Virus record (IMG/VR): IMGVR_UViG_3300001419_002840
Span: 1-26,372 of that record
Reading direction: 5' to 3' (one strand)
Origin: a virus
Length of the DNA: 26,372 nt
Shown piece after piece: positions 1 through 6,677 of the stretch. The notes below the pieces were generated by a model, which was given only the letters and a program-made list of their open reading frames with translations, did not search any database and was not told where the DNA came from. Position numbers and translations under genes: made by a program. Numbering within the stretch: position 1 is the first letter of the stretch; the number at the start of each line of letters is the position of its first letter.

Positions 1-1540
1 GCTCACCTTCGTTCTGGACGCCGTCGCCCTTCGGCTTGTCGTCCTTCGGCTTGTCGTCGTCCGGTCCGTCTCCACCCTCGTCGTCCTCGTCCGGCGCTGC
101 CTCGGCCGCATACTTCTCGGCCTCCTTCATCACGGCCTCGGCCCGATCGGGCTCCATACCCAAGACGTCGATGAAGTACAGGGACGGAGGGTACAACTGG
201 TCGACGCCGCCGCCAACGTACTTCGCCATGGCCTCCGTCTGCTTTTGGGCCACGGCTGCCTTTTCGTCGTCGGTGACGGAGTTGAGGTCTGGCCACTCGA
301 CGGTGTACTCCTTCGGCTCGGGCAGAGCGCCGACTGCAATCAACCGATCGACGAGCGGCCTGATCAGCATGGGCGTCAGGTACTTATTCTGCCGCTTGGC
401 CACCCGCTTGTTCCACGTCCGTGCGTCCTGAGAGGACGCGAGCTGCGCCTGCTCGGACCCAAACAGAATCCTGAACGGTATGCTCTTGGCGATTGCAATC
501 GCCTTGAGGTGCGTGTCGACATGGGTATTGGGTGCAGATACCTGCGGGGACAGTGGCTTGGCGGATACGCCCGTTAGCGCCAAATACCGCTGCAGGCCGT
601 TCGAGTAGTTGAGGAACTCCTCGCGGAGGGTATCGGCGTCAATCGTCGCCCCCTGGTTGACCAGATCGGGATTGACCTCAAACGCCATGCCCGGGAATCC
701 GCCGCGCCAGAACATCTCGCCAGAGCCACTGAGAATCTTGCGGAGATCGTACAGGCGGTTATAGACGTCCTTCATCCGTGGCGTGCCGTAGACCTCCGAC
801 ATACCAAGGCTATCAGCAACGTGGATCACCCGCGTCCAGTGCACTCGCCGCGTGGTTTGGGACGCATTGACATCGCCGGAAACGGCAGACCCGTCTTGGA
901 ATTGGATGTTGTACGAGATGGGTCGTCCGTAGCGGGGGCTGTCCGTGCTGGTCTCTGTACCCGCGACGGTCACTACGCTCTCGTCGAAGACGCGCATGAA
1001 GATCAGGTCCGCGGTGGCCTTCCCCTCCTTCTCGCCTGTCTTCTGGTTCACTCCATTCGCGGGCTTCGACAAATCCTCGCCGTCGTCCAGTCCGAGCAGC
1101 AGTACACCAAACCGGCCGATGCCCGAAAGCTCGTCGATGCGATGGAGGTAATACCAGAGATTCTTGGCGTCATTGAGATCGCCAAGCGCGTCCTCAAACG
1201 CGGTCCTAGATGCGTCCTCCGTCTCAAAGACGATCGGGTCCATCGACCATGACTCTTCGGGCATGCATCCGACCACGCGTTTGGCGATGCCTTCGCGGTC
1301 ATACATCTCTCTGTAGAGATGCGCCGTGATGTCATCGGGGTAGCCGCACTCCGCATTGAAGTCGCGGTCGGTGCCATCGAGAAGAGTCCGCAGCAACTCG
1401 GACCGTGCCAACGACGCGTTCTGGATCAGCTCGCGGACCTGCGTCATCGCCTTCATCTGGTTGGCCGTGATGTCGGGGCCCTTCTTGGCCTGCGTGCGTT
1501 TCGCACGGACAGTCCGCTTGCCTGTTGATGCCTTAGCCAT
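1..1540 (-). CDS. Phage portal protein, DUF1073-like (C-terminus cut by window edge)
   Basis: Portal proteins form the dodecameric ring at the head vertex through which DNA is packaged and to which the tail attaches. The reading frame is open from the ATG at 1538-1540 to the window edge, 513 codons without a stop. The start is supported by GAAAGGA about 8 nt upstream. The translation begins MAKASTGKRTVRAKR and contains a central block, YGTPRMKDVYNRLYDLRK followed by a GEMFWRGGFPG segment, that I recognise from the DUF1073 type of phage portal. A second family-like stretch is LFGSEQAQLASSQDARTWN. The C-terminal part is acidic, with repeated DDKPK units. It lies downstream of the large terminase on the same strand, the usual order terS-terL-portal. 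Family assignment is from memory of the motifs; the role is well supported by position and length. Confidence 0.85.
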   Translation of the reverse strand, partial: MAKASTGKRTVRAKRTQAKKGPDITANQMKAMTQVRELIQNASLARSELLRTLLDGTDRDFNAECGYPDDITAHLYREMYDREGIAKRVVGCMPEESWSMDPIVFETEDASRTAFEDALGDLNDAKNLWYYLHRIDELSGIGRFGVLLLGLDDGEDLSKPANGVNQKTGEKEGKATADLIFMRVFDESVVTVAGTETSTDSPRYGRPISYNIQFQDGSAVSGDVNASQTTRRVHWTRVIHVADSLGMSEVYGTPRMKDVYNRLYDLRKILSGSGEMFWRGGFPGMAFEVNPDLVNQGATIDADTLREEFLNYSNGLQRYLALTGVSAKPLSPQVSAPNTHVDTHLKAIAIAKSIPFRILFGSEQAQLASSQDARTWNKRVAKRQNKYLTPMLIRPLVDRLIAVGALPEPKEYTVEWPDLNSVTDDEKAAVAQKQTEAMAKYVGGGVDQLYPPSLYFIDVLGMEPDRAEAVMKEAEKYAAEAAPDEDDEGGDGPDDDKPKDDKPKGDGVQNEGE

Positions 1541-1586
1541 AGGGCTAATCCTTTCGGTCGGGGTCTTTACCCGGTCGACCCGGCGG

Positions 1587-1940
1587 CTACTTCTGGTTCA
1601 GGTACTTCACAATGTCGAATATGGGTGCGTGCTCCACGGACCCCTTGCCCATCGAACGGTCCCGGTCCCACAGCTTAACGATCTCGTCGTCCGAGTACCC
1701 CTTGTCTCGGAGGTACTTGTGATCGCTCTCACTGTAGTTGGGGTGGGCCATGACCTGCTGGGAGGTCTTGCGCGACGCCCCACCACCACCGCCACCTCCG
1801 CCGCCTCCACCGGTCGACGCGAAACGACCGCGCTTGTCACGGGGCTGCTTGGCGCTGAAGTTCATCACCGGCAACTCGAGCGGTGTCTCGTCAACGGGGA
1901 CGCCGTCGTCGATCACGTTCACAATCATGCCCGTTTTCAT
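1587..1940 (-). CDS. Small protein with QPRDKRGRFAS motif and poly-glycine linker (117 aa)
   Basis: No enzymatic function recognised. Residues 1-25 are a short leader. Residues about 17-41 carry DETPLELPVMNFSAKQPRD and then KRGRFAST, followed by a run of about 11 glycines and a C-terminal domain with SESDHKYLRDKGYSDDEI and a terminal IVKYLNQK. The KRGRFAS-plus-glycine module is seen in many phage head-morphogenesis and protease-type proteins as a mobile linker or tag; I know of no assigned function. The upstream neighbour carries an almost identical module, so this is a modular paralogue with an unrelated C-terminus. Its ATG overlaps the TGA of the upstream gene (ATGA), suggesting translational coupling. 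The position between terminase and portal suggests a virion or head-assembly accessory role, by context only. Confidence 0.7.
   Translation of the reverse strand: MKTGMIVNVIDDGVPVDETPLELPVMNFSAKQPRDKRGRFASTGGGGGGGGGGGASRKTSQQVMAHPNYSESDHKYLRDKGYSDDEIVKLWDRDRSMGKGSVEHAPIFDIVKYLNQK
1774..1892. repeat. Direct repeat copy 1 (module encoding FSAKQPRDKRGRFAST plus poly-Gly)
   Basis: This stretch matches 2298-2419 almost base for base. Differences are a few synonymous third positions (for example gcgaaacga versus gcgaagcga), changes within the GGN glycine run, and one extra glycine codon in the other copy. It encodes the shared linker module of the two small minus-strand genes. The near identity extends through synonymous sites, so duplication is recent or homogenised by recombination. 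Confidence 0.9.
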
Positions 1941-2458
1941 CTGTACTCTCCTACACTATCACTAGTCGAATCGGATACGATCTCGGATGCTGATGACGTG
2001 GTCGGTCTGCTGCTCGACTTCAGCGTGGCCGTGCGTCCCTTCTTCGTCCACGTCTTGTTGGGGTGTCCCATGTGGAGTGCGCCCGGCGGGGAGGTATCCG
2101 CCTTACCCCACTGGCCGGTAATGGCCCTCTCCACGCGTGCCCTCTTGCCACTCACCGCGAAGTGAGCTTCGCCCATCGCGGCAGAGTACGAGAGCTGGCC
2201 GACCTCCAGTTTGTTAGACGCGAGGCCCTTTCGCAAAGTAGATGCGTCGTTGAGGGGCGTCCGCTTGCTCTCCGCGTCGGCAGAGCCCGCTGCGGATGAC
2301 GCCCCACCGCCGCCGCCTCCACCTCCGCCGCCTCCACCGGTCGACGCGAAGCGACCGCGCTTGTCACGGGGCTGCTTGGCACTGAAGTTCATCACCGGCA
2401 ACTCGAGCGGCGTCTCGTCGCTGGGCCGCGTGTCTGCGTTGACCAGAAACCCATGCAT
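1937..2458 (-). CDS. Small protein with QPRDKRGRFAS motif and poly-glycine linker (173 aa)
   Basis: Begins MHGFLVNADTRPS, then the same DETPLELPVMNFSAKQPRD-KRGRFAST module as the next gene, then 12 glycines. The C-terminal half contains ESKRTPLNDASTLRKGLAS and ISYSAAMGEAHF-like sequence (here LSYSAAMGEAHFAVSGKRA) and ends in a Ser/Thr-rich tail (SSSRPTTSSASEIVSD). I recognise no catalytic motif. AAAGGA lies about 8 nt before the start. The gene begins 2 nt after the large terminase stop on the same strand and its stop overlaps the next start. The C-terminal half (SAAMGEAHFAVSGKRARVERAITGQW) could be a small globular domain. The shared N-terminal module and different C-termini look like domain shuffling after duplication. 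Function unknown. Confidence 0.7.
   Translation of the reverse strand: MHGFLVNADTRPSDETPLELPVMNFSAKQPRDKRGRFASTGGGGGGGGGGGGASSAAGSADAESKRTPLNDASTLRKGLASNKLEVGQLSYSAAMGEAHFAVSGKRARVERAITGQWGKADTSPPGALHMGHPNKTWTKKGRTATLKSSSRPTTSSASEIVSDSTSDSVGEYR
2298..2419. repeat. Direct repeat copy 2 (module encoding FSAKQPRDKRGRFAST plus poly-Gly)
   Basis: Second copy of the repeat at 1774-1892, with 12 instead of 11 glycine codons. The glycine run is written mostly with GGC/GGT/GGA codons, read as cc-n triplets on the plus strand, and is a likely site of replication slippage. Confidence 0.9.
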
Positions 2459-2459
2459 G

Positions 2460-3923
2460 TCATCGTCCTTTCGTTACCGCCAACCCACCTACCCGTATGT
2501 TCGGCTTAGTCAGCAGCGCAAACGCGCCACTGGACGCATCCACTTGGTCTTTATACGTCGAGTGAGGGAAGTACTGCAACTCCGATATATAGTCATTATT
2601 CCACGGACCCTCGAGCAAGGCGACGTTGCCGCTGTTGACCTGCACTGCATACGGGTCGGCCCGGAGGACCTTGTTGCCAACGGGCCTGTCGATGCGAACA
2701 CGAAAGCCACGCAGATTCTTCGCGGTGTTCTCGGCGCTCTCCTTACCACCAGAGCCCGGCTCCTGCTCGACGCCAATGATCACATCGATACCATCGGACT
2801 TGGCCGTGTCGAGGATAATGATCTCGCGCTGGCTCGCGTCCCACTGGCCTCTCCGTACGTCACTGACCACGATTCGGCCGCTCTTCTCGAGGTCCAATCG
2901 AGCGCCCACCGTGTACGCCCCTCCGTCCGCAGTGCCCGCCTTGTCCCAGTAGCGGACCGAGCGGACGATCTTCGTAACAGTAGGCACCGTGCGTACGAGG
3001 GCCACCTTGAACATCCCGCCGCCGAGGGGCACGGGCGATTGGAGGAACTGGCCTGCGTATCCGTACTCGCCCATCCGCGCTCGCATGGCCTCGAGCATCT
3101 GCTTTGGCAGGCGTACGGGGTCCATCAAGCCGTCGGTGTACTTCCGATAGAGGCGTCGTGGACGGACGCGGCTGCGGTCGGCGCGGTCGACCTCGGCGGG
3201 CAAGCAAATGTGACGGACGCTGGCTTTGCCCTCCTTGGCCATCCGTAGCATCACGCCGGAAGGGTCCTCTTGGTGCAGTCGCTGCATGATCAGAATCGTC
3301 TGGGCCACGACCTTGTCGACCTTTCGCGTTGGGAGCGTCTCCGCGAGCCAGCGATTCGCCGCCTTCATCTCGGCCTCGCTAACGGCCTGGTTGGGGTCGA
3401 GCGGGTCGTCGACGATAATGAAGTGGCCGTGCATGCCTGTCACGCTACCGCCGGTCGACACGGCCACGCGCGATCCTCCTCGCGTGTTGGCGAAGTAGCC
3501 CTTCGTGTTCTGGTCGTCGCGGAGGCCTACGTCACCGAAGAGGCGTCGGTACTTATCGCTCTGGATGATGTCGCGGCACTTTCGGGAGAGGTCCATCGCA
3601 AGCGGATAGGCGTACGATCCGCAGATGCTCCTGCACGTGGCCATTCGCGTCCACGTCCACGCGGGGAACATCACCGAGCAGACCGTGCTCTTGGTCGTGC
3701 CGGGACTGATGTTGATGACGAGTTCGTACGGAGACGGCAGGCCTGCAAACACGCGCTCGGCGGTAGCCTGTAGCTCGTCGCAGAGGACACGGATGTGCCA
3801 GTTCCAGACGGGGGTTTCGGGGATCACCGTGTCCCAAAACCGCTGGACGAACTCATAGAACGAGTCGCGGCAGATCGACGCCTCGAGCTGGTCCCTGCTC
3901 ACCGTGGCCCGCTTAGCCCTCAT
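2460..3923 (-). CDS. terL: Terminase large subunit (packaging ATPase and nuclease)
   Basis: The packaging motor protein: an ATPase that translocates DNA into the prohead and an RNase H-fold nuclease that cuts concatemers. At 487 aa it has normal length. The N-terminal ATPase domain shows a Walker A-like loop INISPGTTKST at residues 70-80, a Walker B FIIVDDPLD at about 168-176, and a following MQRLHQEDPSG segment typical of the family. The nuclease domain shows the acidic triad in RYWDKAGT (D327), GVEQEPGSGGKE (E386) and KDQVDASSGAF (D462). The closest named group I recall is the TIGR01630-type C-terminal domain (psiM2 ORF9-like). Its start overlaps the end of the preceding 74-aa ORF by 11 nt, with GAGG about 9 nt upstream of the ATG. 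Confidence 0.95.
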   Translation of the reverse strand: MRAKRATVSRDQLEASICRDSFYEFVQRFWDTVIPETPVWNWHIRVLCDELQATAERVFAGLPSPYELVINISPGTTKSTVCSVMFPAWTWTRMATCRSICGSYAYPLAMDLSRKCRDIIQSDKYRRLFGDVGLRDDQNTKGYFANTRGGSRVAVSTGGSVTGMHGHFIIVDDPLDPNQAVSEAEMKAANRWLAETLPTRKVDKVVAQTILIMQRLHQEDPSGVMLRMAKEGKASVRHICLPAEVDRADRSRVRPRRLYRKYTDGLMDPVRLPKQMLEAMRARMGEYGYAGQFLQSPVPLGGGMFKVALVRTVPTVTKIVRSVRYWDKAGTADGGAYTVGARLDLEKSGRIVVSDVRRGQWDASQREIIILDTAKSDGIDVIIGVEQEPGSGGKESAENTAKNLRGFRVRIDRPVGNKVLRADPYAVQVNSGNVALLEGPWNNDYISELQYFPHSTYKDQVDASSGAFALLTKPNIRVGGLAVTKGR

Positions 3924-4137
3924 CCGGTTTGGCCTCGTCGTCGTCGACCGTGCGCATCGCCGCCTCCTGCAGGAGGGAGAGCAACGCGTCGTCGGTGTCG
4001 GTAGGAATCATGTCGACGTACATAACCACCTGCCCATCCATGGGAACGTCGATGATCACGCGTCGCGTGCCGCGGGGAACAACCCCCGCCTCGTACATCC
4101 GATGAAGCAAATCCAATCCTTCAGGCTGCGTCGCCAT
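3913..4137 (-). CDS. Small acidic hypothetical protein between terS and terL (74 aa)
   Basis: Not recognised. The sequence MATQPEGLDLLHRMYEAGVV is followed by a beta-rich stretch (RRVIIDVPMDGQVVMYVDMI) and an acidic tail (DDDEAKPDEG). An AAGGAG site sits about 6 nt before the ATG, inside the 3' end of the small terminase gene. The gene overlaps terS by 17 nt and terL by 11 nt, so all three are probably translationally coupled. No signal peptide or membrane segment. A packaging-associated accessory role is suggested by position only. Confidence 0.65.
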   Translation of the reverse strand: MATQPEGLDLLHRMYEAGVVPRGTRRVIIDVPMDGQVVMYVDMIPTDTDDALLSLLQEAAMRTVDDDEAKPDEG

Positions 4138-4666
4138 CGTCTTCTCCTTCGTCGTCGCCGTCGGCCAACGCCAAGATCTGCTTGCGGACGTCGACCGGGA
4201 GTTTGAGTACCTCGGCGGGGATGGCCACGTGCTGGATTGGCGAGTCGCCGCCTTCGAGAATCACCTTGGAGACGTCCATCATGCTTCGGTCTTTGTAGCG
4301 TGCCCGGGTCAAGAGCCACTGGGCCATGCGACCTGCGGCCCCGATATCCTTCCGTTGGACGAGCGTATCGAACACCGTGCACTCGGCGGTATCGGCCAGG
4401 CGCTCTTGCTCTTGCAGGTAGTATTCCCAGATCGAGTCCCACTTGTGAAGGAGCCGGTTGACGGTCCGACGGGACACGGCCAGGCGCTCGGCTATCATGG
4501 CTCGGTTTCCGTACGTCCCTCGTATAGCCTTCCGCATGAGGGGTTTGGGTACGTTGATACGGGGTCTGTGCTTCCTTGGCTTGCGCTTCTTCGGCTTGGC
4601 TGCTATAGCCGCCTTGGACGCTGCTCGTGCTCGAGCGGACTTCGCCAACTTGTCATGCCGCGCCAT
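4121..4666 (-). CDS. terS: Terminase small subunit-like protein (181 aa)
   Basis: Small terminases bind the packaging initiation site and regulate the large subunit. The N-terminus is very basic and Ala/Lys-rich (MARHDKLAKSARARAASKAA, then KPKKRKPRKHRPR), followed by a helix-turn-helix stretch, TYGNRAMIAERLAVSRRTVN, and a helical region YLQEQERLADTAECTVFDTL. The C-terminus is acidic (DGDDEGEDDGDAA). I chose the ATG at 4664-4666 because GAGGAA lies about 7 nt upstream. A longer in-frame start at 4732 has no ribosome binding site and would cover the 4692-4713 hairpin. Immediately upstream of terL on the same strand, which supports the call; sequence similarity to a named terS family is not certain. 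Confidence 0.75.
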   Translation of the reverse strand: MARHDKLAKSARARAASKAAIAAKPKKRKPRKHRPRINVPKPLMRKAIRGTYGNRAMIAERLAVSRRTVNRLLHKWDSIWEYYLQEQERLADTAECTVFDTLVQRKDIGAAGRMAQWLLTRARYKDRSMMDVSKVILEGGDSPIQHVAIPAEVLKLPVDVRKQILALADGDDEGEDDGDAA

Positions 4667-4691
4667 TTGAATTTCCTCGGTGGTCTCGTTT

Positions 4692-4713
4692 CTGGCCGGG
4701 ATTCCCCGGCCAG
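4692..4713 (-). promoter_or_regulatory. Perfect 9-bp hairpin in the terS 5' leader
   Basis: CTGGCCGGG (4692-4700) and CCCGGCCAG (4705-4713) form a perfect 9-bp stem with a 4-nt loop. It lies about 25 nt upstream of the terS ATG, just before the GAGGAA site, and is not followed by a T run on either strand, so it is not a classic terminator. A leader stabilising or regulatory structure is possible, and so is a protein-binding palindrome. Confidence 0.55.
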
Positions 4714-4859
4714 TATACGTGGGGCGTCTCATCGTACGAGCGGGGTATTGCGTCGACGTCGCTGGTCGGCGGCGTGCGTCCTATCGATACGTCGTGGAAT
4801 CGGGGAGTTTACTAGGATTCGTGGCCAAAACAATCTGTCTTTTGGGCTGAACTTTCATG

Positions 4860-4887
4860 TTGATCTGTCCGAAGAGATGGGTATACT
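4860..4887 (+). promoter_or_regulatory. Candidate sigma70-type promoter for the rightward genes
   Basis: TTGATC (4860-4865), a 16-nt spacer, then TATACT (4882-4887). The -10 box matches TATAAT at 5 of 6 positions and the -35 box matches TTGACA at its first four. It lies in the locally AT-rich part of the divergent region and points toward the gene at 5231, giving a leader of more than 300 nt. Confidence 0.45.
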
Positions 4888-4889
4888 TG

Positions 4890-4916
4890 GTTATAGTAGC
4901 ACGATGCATTTGGCAA
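4890..4916 (-). promoter_or_regulatory. Candidate sigma70-like promoter for the leftward packaging genes
   Basis: Read on the minus strand: TTGCCA (complement of 4911-4916), a 15-nt spacer, and TATAAC (complement of 4890-4895). The boxes are good matches but the spacer is short. It abuts the rightward candidate, so the two would be alternative or mutually exclusive. Confidence 0.3.
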
Positions 4917-5149
4917 CCGAATAGGGACGAGGAAGACCGACGCACGAAGCCGCCTACCACGCATAACGGCCACACCGCGCGGGGAACCGCCCGGCTAGGT
5001 AGGCGTAGGTCGAACCTCGAGTTCCGCAGGACGCCCGCAAGGAACGCCACGCTGATAGGCCCGCTGCTACGCATGCGACGGGGCTACGGACACAGACAGA
5101 ACCCGAGGCGCGGTAGACGTTGCGGCCTCGCGTCGCGGAACAAGTGCAC

Positions 5150-5213
5150 GCCCCGTTCGGTGTTCCCCGGTTCGAGTCCGGGGCGGGGCCATCGCCAAGC
5201 AATAGTGCTTGGC
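5150..5213 (+). ncRNA. tRNA-like acceptor/T-arm element plus hairpin, leader of gene 5231
   Basis: GCCCCG (5150-5155) pairs with CGGGGC (5184-5189). Between them are a 9-nt linker TTCGGTGTT and a 6-bp hairpin CCCCGG/CCGGGG closed by the 7-nt loop TTCGAGT (5171-5177). The hairpin centre GGTTCGAGTCC is an exact match to the tRNA T-arm (B-box) consensus GGTTCGANTCC. CCA follows within the sequence (5189-5191). A second hairpin, GCCAAGCA/TGCTTGGC with loop ATAG (5194-5213), leads into AAGGAG. D and anticodon arms are absent, so this is not a normal tRNA. A structural homologue lies at 6048-6105. Confidence 0.6.
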
Positions 5214-5230
5214 CATCAAGGAGCAACGCC

Positions 5231-6031
5231 ATGAAGAAGCACGCGCACATCGACGTCACCGTTACGTTCGTTCCCGAGCAACGGACCGACGAGTTCTCGC
5301 GTACGCAGCCGCACGTCGTCGCTACGACAAACGTCCCGTCGCTTGGCTACTTCGAGGCTCGGGCGTTGCACATCGACCGGGCCATCGACGACATCCGACG
5401 GGCCATCGCCGATGCGCTGACGAAGAATGGCACCAAGGTGTCGGCATACGACATCGGCCTTGGCCGGATGACGTACCGCAAATTCCCTGCGAAGGACGCG
5501 GCGCAGTTCGAGGCGCGTATCCACCAAGCGGCCATCAACGAGGACGAGTCACGACGCATCGCATCCGACCGCGCCGCGCTGGCCGAGGAGCTGGAGGGGC
5601 ATCTCGTATCGAACGGCCTGCCCGAGACGGCGGCTCGTGCAGCCCATGACAAGACGGGCGGGGTCATCGTCGTCGAAGGCGAGTCCTATTGGGACGTGCG
5701 TGCGCGTCGGACGTACACGCAGTTCCGCACGCGGCGGTTCCGCATGCGAGCCAGCGGGACGTACAACTGGAGCAAGATCGTCGAGGCCGCTCGCGAGGTC
5801 TACGAGTGGAAGACGGCTCGTACGGAGCGCCTGGCGAAGGAGAACAAGGCTGCGGCAGACGCGGTCGTGATGGTCAACGAGCTGGGTATCAACCGCCACG
5901 ACCCCCACGTTGCCATCACGAACACCGGCTACGTTCGCGTCACCATTTCCACGGCGCTGCCGAAGAAGCTCGCGGCGCTGGCCGAGTTCCTGAAGACGGA
6001 GATGGGCGTCGACATCACGACCAACGAGTAG
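5231..6031 (+). CDS. Hypothetical protein, first gene of the rightward block (266 aa)
   Basis: Not recognised. Begins MKKHAHIDVTVTFVPEQRTD at the ATG 5231-5233, with AAGGAG 7 nt upstream. The frame is open further upstream to 5120, but that would translate the tRNA-like leader and has no ribosome binding site. The middle contains long charged helices (DAAQFEARIHQAAINEDESR) and an aromatic/arginine segment (RRTYTQFRTRRFRMR). The C-terminal end has VAITNTGYVRVTISTALP followed by a helix ending in TTNE. No membrane segment or signal peptide. As the first gene behind the candidate early promoter, with its own structured leader, a role in early host takeover is possible; this is inference from position. 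Confidence 0.75.
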   Translation: MKKHAHIDVTVTFVPEQRTDEFSRTQPHVVATTNVPSLGYFEARALHIDRAIDDIRRAIADALTKNGTKVSAYDIGLGRMTYRKFPAKDAAQFEARIHQAAINEDESRRIASDRAALAEELEGHLVSNGLPETAARAAHDKTGGVIVVEGESYWDVRARRTYTQFRTRRFRMRASGTYNWSKIVEAAREVYEWKTARTERLAKENKAAADAVVMVNELGINRHDPHVAITNTGYVRVTISTALPKKLAALAEFLKTEMGVDITTNE

Positions 6032-6047
6032 CCCGACGCAGATGCAT

Positions 6048-6105
6048 TGCCCCGCTGGTTTCGCCCGGGTTCGACTCCCGGGCCGGGGCATCCGCAATGG
6101 TGCGG
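6048..6105 (+). ncRNA. Second tRNA-like acceptor/T-arm element plus hairpin, leader of gene 6120
   Basis: TGCCCCG (6048-6054) pairs with CGGGGCA (6084-6090). Between them are a 9-nt linker CTGGTTTCG and CCCGGG/CCCGGG closed by TTCGACT (6070-6076). GGTTCGACTCC again matches the tRNA B-box exactly. A following hairpin, CCGCA/TGCGG with loop ATGG (6092-6105), leads into AGGAG. Compared with 5150-5213, the T-stem shows a paired C-G to G-C exchange and the second hairpin has different bases but keeps GCA-loop-TGC. Both linkers are 9 nt and contain GGT, which could mimic the D-loop GG that docks on the T-loop. Confidence 0.6.
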
Positions 6106-6119
6106 TAGGAGACACGACG

Positions 6120-6374
6120 ATGAACGCACGGCCAGTGAAACTCGCGTCTGGTGAATGGGCCATCGAGTTCGAGCAGACGTTGCAATGGAACGCGGCGACG
6201 GGCAGATACGACCACGGCAGCTTCTGGGGCCGCGAGGCGGACGACGAAACCTTCGCAACGCGCGCCGCGGCGATACAGCAGATACACGAGTGGCACGCAG
6301 AGGACGCCAACGAGACGATGGCGTCGCGGAAGTACCAGTACCAGCAAGAGTACGCTGCTGGCATCCGCGACTAG
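6120..6374 (+). CDS. Small hypothetical protein (84 aa)
   Basis: Not recognised. The sequence begins MNARPVKLASGEWAIEFEQT and has WGREADDETFATRAAAIQQI and a C-terminal YQYQQEYAAGIRD. The composition (a short beta hairpin with GEWAIEFEQTLQWN, then GRYDHGSFWG, then a helix) suggests a small globular domain resembling phage proteins that handle a wild-type-like GxW sheet; no family can be named. AGGAG lies 8 nt before the ATG at 6120. The in-frame start at 6042 would translate through the tRNA-like element and lacks a ribosome binding site. The gene sits between two structured leaders and its stop codon is the first triplet of the conserved 6372-6450 repeat. Confidence 0.7.
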   Translation: MNARPVKLASGEWAIEFEQTLQWNAATGRYDHGSFWGREADDETFATRAAAIQQIHEWHAEDANETMASRKYQYQQEYAAGIRD

Positions 6375-6378
6375 CACA

Positions 6379-6432
6379 GGCCGAAACGCCCCGCGAGGGG
6401 CGTCCTACCGTAACGCGGTAGCCGATGAGGCC
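6379..6432 (+). ncRNA. Type II hammerhead ribozyme-like element, leader of gene 6458
   Basis: All strands of a type II hammerhead occur in order. Stem II 5' is GGCC (6379-6382), then GAAA (6383-6386), then stem III CGCCCC/GGGGCG capped by a GCGA tetraloop (6387-6402), then TC (6403-6404). Stem I is CTACCG/CGGTAG with loop TAACG (6405-6421), followed by CCGATGA (6422-6428) and stem II 3' GGCC (6429-6432). The expected cleavage site would be between 6404 and 6405. The canonical core is CUGANGA; here position 4 is C instead of U, which could weaken activity or mark a variant. The second copy at 6678-6736 keeps the same core. Confidence 0.6.
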
Positions 6433-6457
6433 GGTAGCCCCCAACAGGAGAAACACC

Positions 6458-6673
6458 ATGAGTACGCCCGCCGCCTTCGCCTATCCGTACATCGTTGCCT
6501 GGGGCAGGATGATGGGTTCCAATTGGTCGTTCACCGAACTGACCGCCGAGCGAGCCGCACGCGACGACGCGCCGTCGAACGCCATCTACCACGACGGCGG
6601 GCGTTGGGTGACCTTCGACGAGGTGACCAGCGACGCCACGCGCGACGCCATCAACCGACTCCTGCCCGAGTAG
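6458..6673 (+). CDS. Small hypothetical protein (71 aa)
   Basis: Not recognised. MSTPAAFAYPYIVAWGRMMG is followed by SNWSFTELTAERAARDDAPS and ends DATRDAINRLLPE. It looks like a small alpha/beta protein with a conserved-looking aromatic core (FAYPYIVAWGRMMG; GGRWVTFDEVTSD). The start at 6458 is set by AGGAG 7 nt upstream. An in-frame ATG at 6425 lies inside the hammerhead-like core and would add the leader MRPVAPNRRNT. Its TAG stop is the first triplet of the second copy of the hammerhead-like repeat. Confidence 0.7.
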   Translation: MSTPAAFAYPYIVAWGRMMGSNWSFTELTAERAARDDAPSNAIYHDGGRWVTFDEVTSDATRDAINRLLPE

Positions 6674-6677
6674 CACA

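Larger units (their letters stand above)
4667..5230. other. Divergent intergenic region between packaging and early modules
   Basis: About 560 nt with no convincing gene. Six-frame ORFs here lack ribosome binding sites and have arginine/serine-rich shadow composition. It holds a hairpin in the terS leader (4692-4713), candidate divergent promoters near 4860-4916, a GC-rich hairpin at 5104-5130 (CGAGGC/GCCTCG with an inner GC/GC pairing) and the tRNA-like leader of the first rightward gene (5150-5213). The stretch around 4800-4930 is the most AT-rich of the region. Confidence 0.75.

Noticed and set aside
4667-4732. Upstream in-frame start for the small terminase at 4732
   Set aside because: No ribosome binding site, and it would translate the 4692-4713 hairpin; the ATG at 4666 has GAGGAA.
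4680-4745. Hammerhead on the minus strand (CGATGAG and GAAAC flank the terS leader hairpin)
   Set aside because: The segments that should form stem II do not pair next to the core and no stem I with a UH cleavage site is present.
5057-5191. Full-length tRNA ending at the T-arm of the 5150 element
   Set aside because: No D-arm or anticodon arm could be placed at the right distance, and the outer stem partner lies only about 40 nt upstream, giving a minihelix instead.
5150-5230. HDV-like (theta) ribozyme fold; GGTGTT (5159-5164) can pair with AACGCC (5225-5230) as a P2-like helix
   Set aside because: The second copy has no equivalent pairing at that place and no recognisable catalytic J4/2 cytosine context.
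4781-5234. ORFs in the divergent region (97 aa minus strand, 125 aa plus strand)
   Set aside because: No ribosome binding sites, low-quality arginine/serine-rich composition, and overlap with promoter and leader elements.
5150-6090. Phage attachment site derived from a tRNA 3' end
   Set aside because: Both copies keep a matching 5' strand, there are two copies, each precedes a gene, and no integrase is seen.
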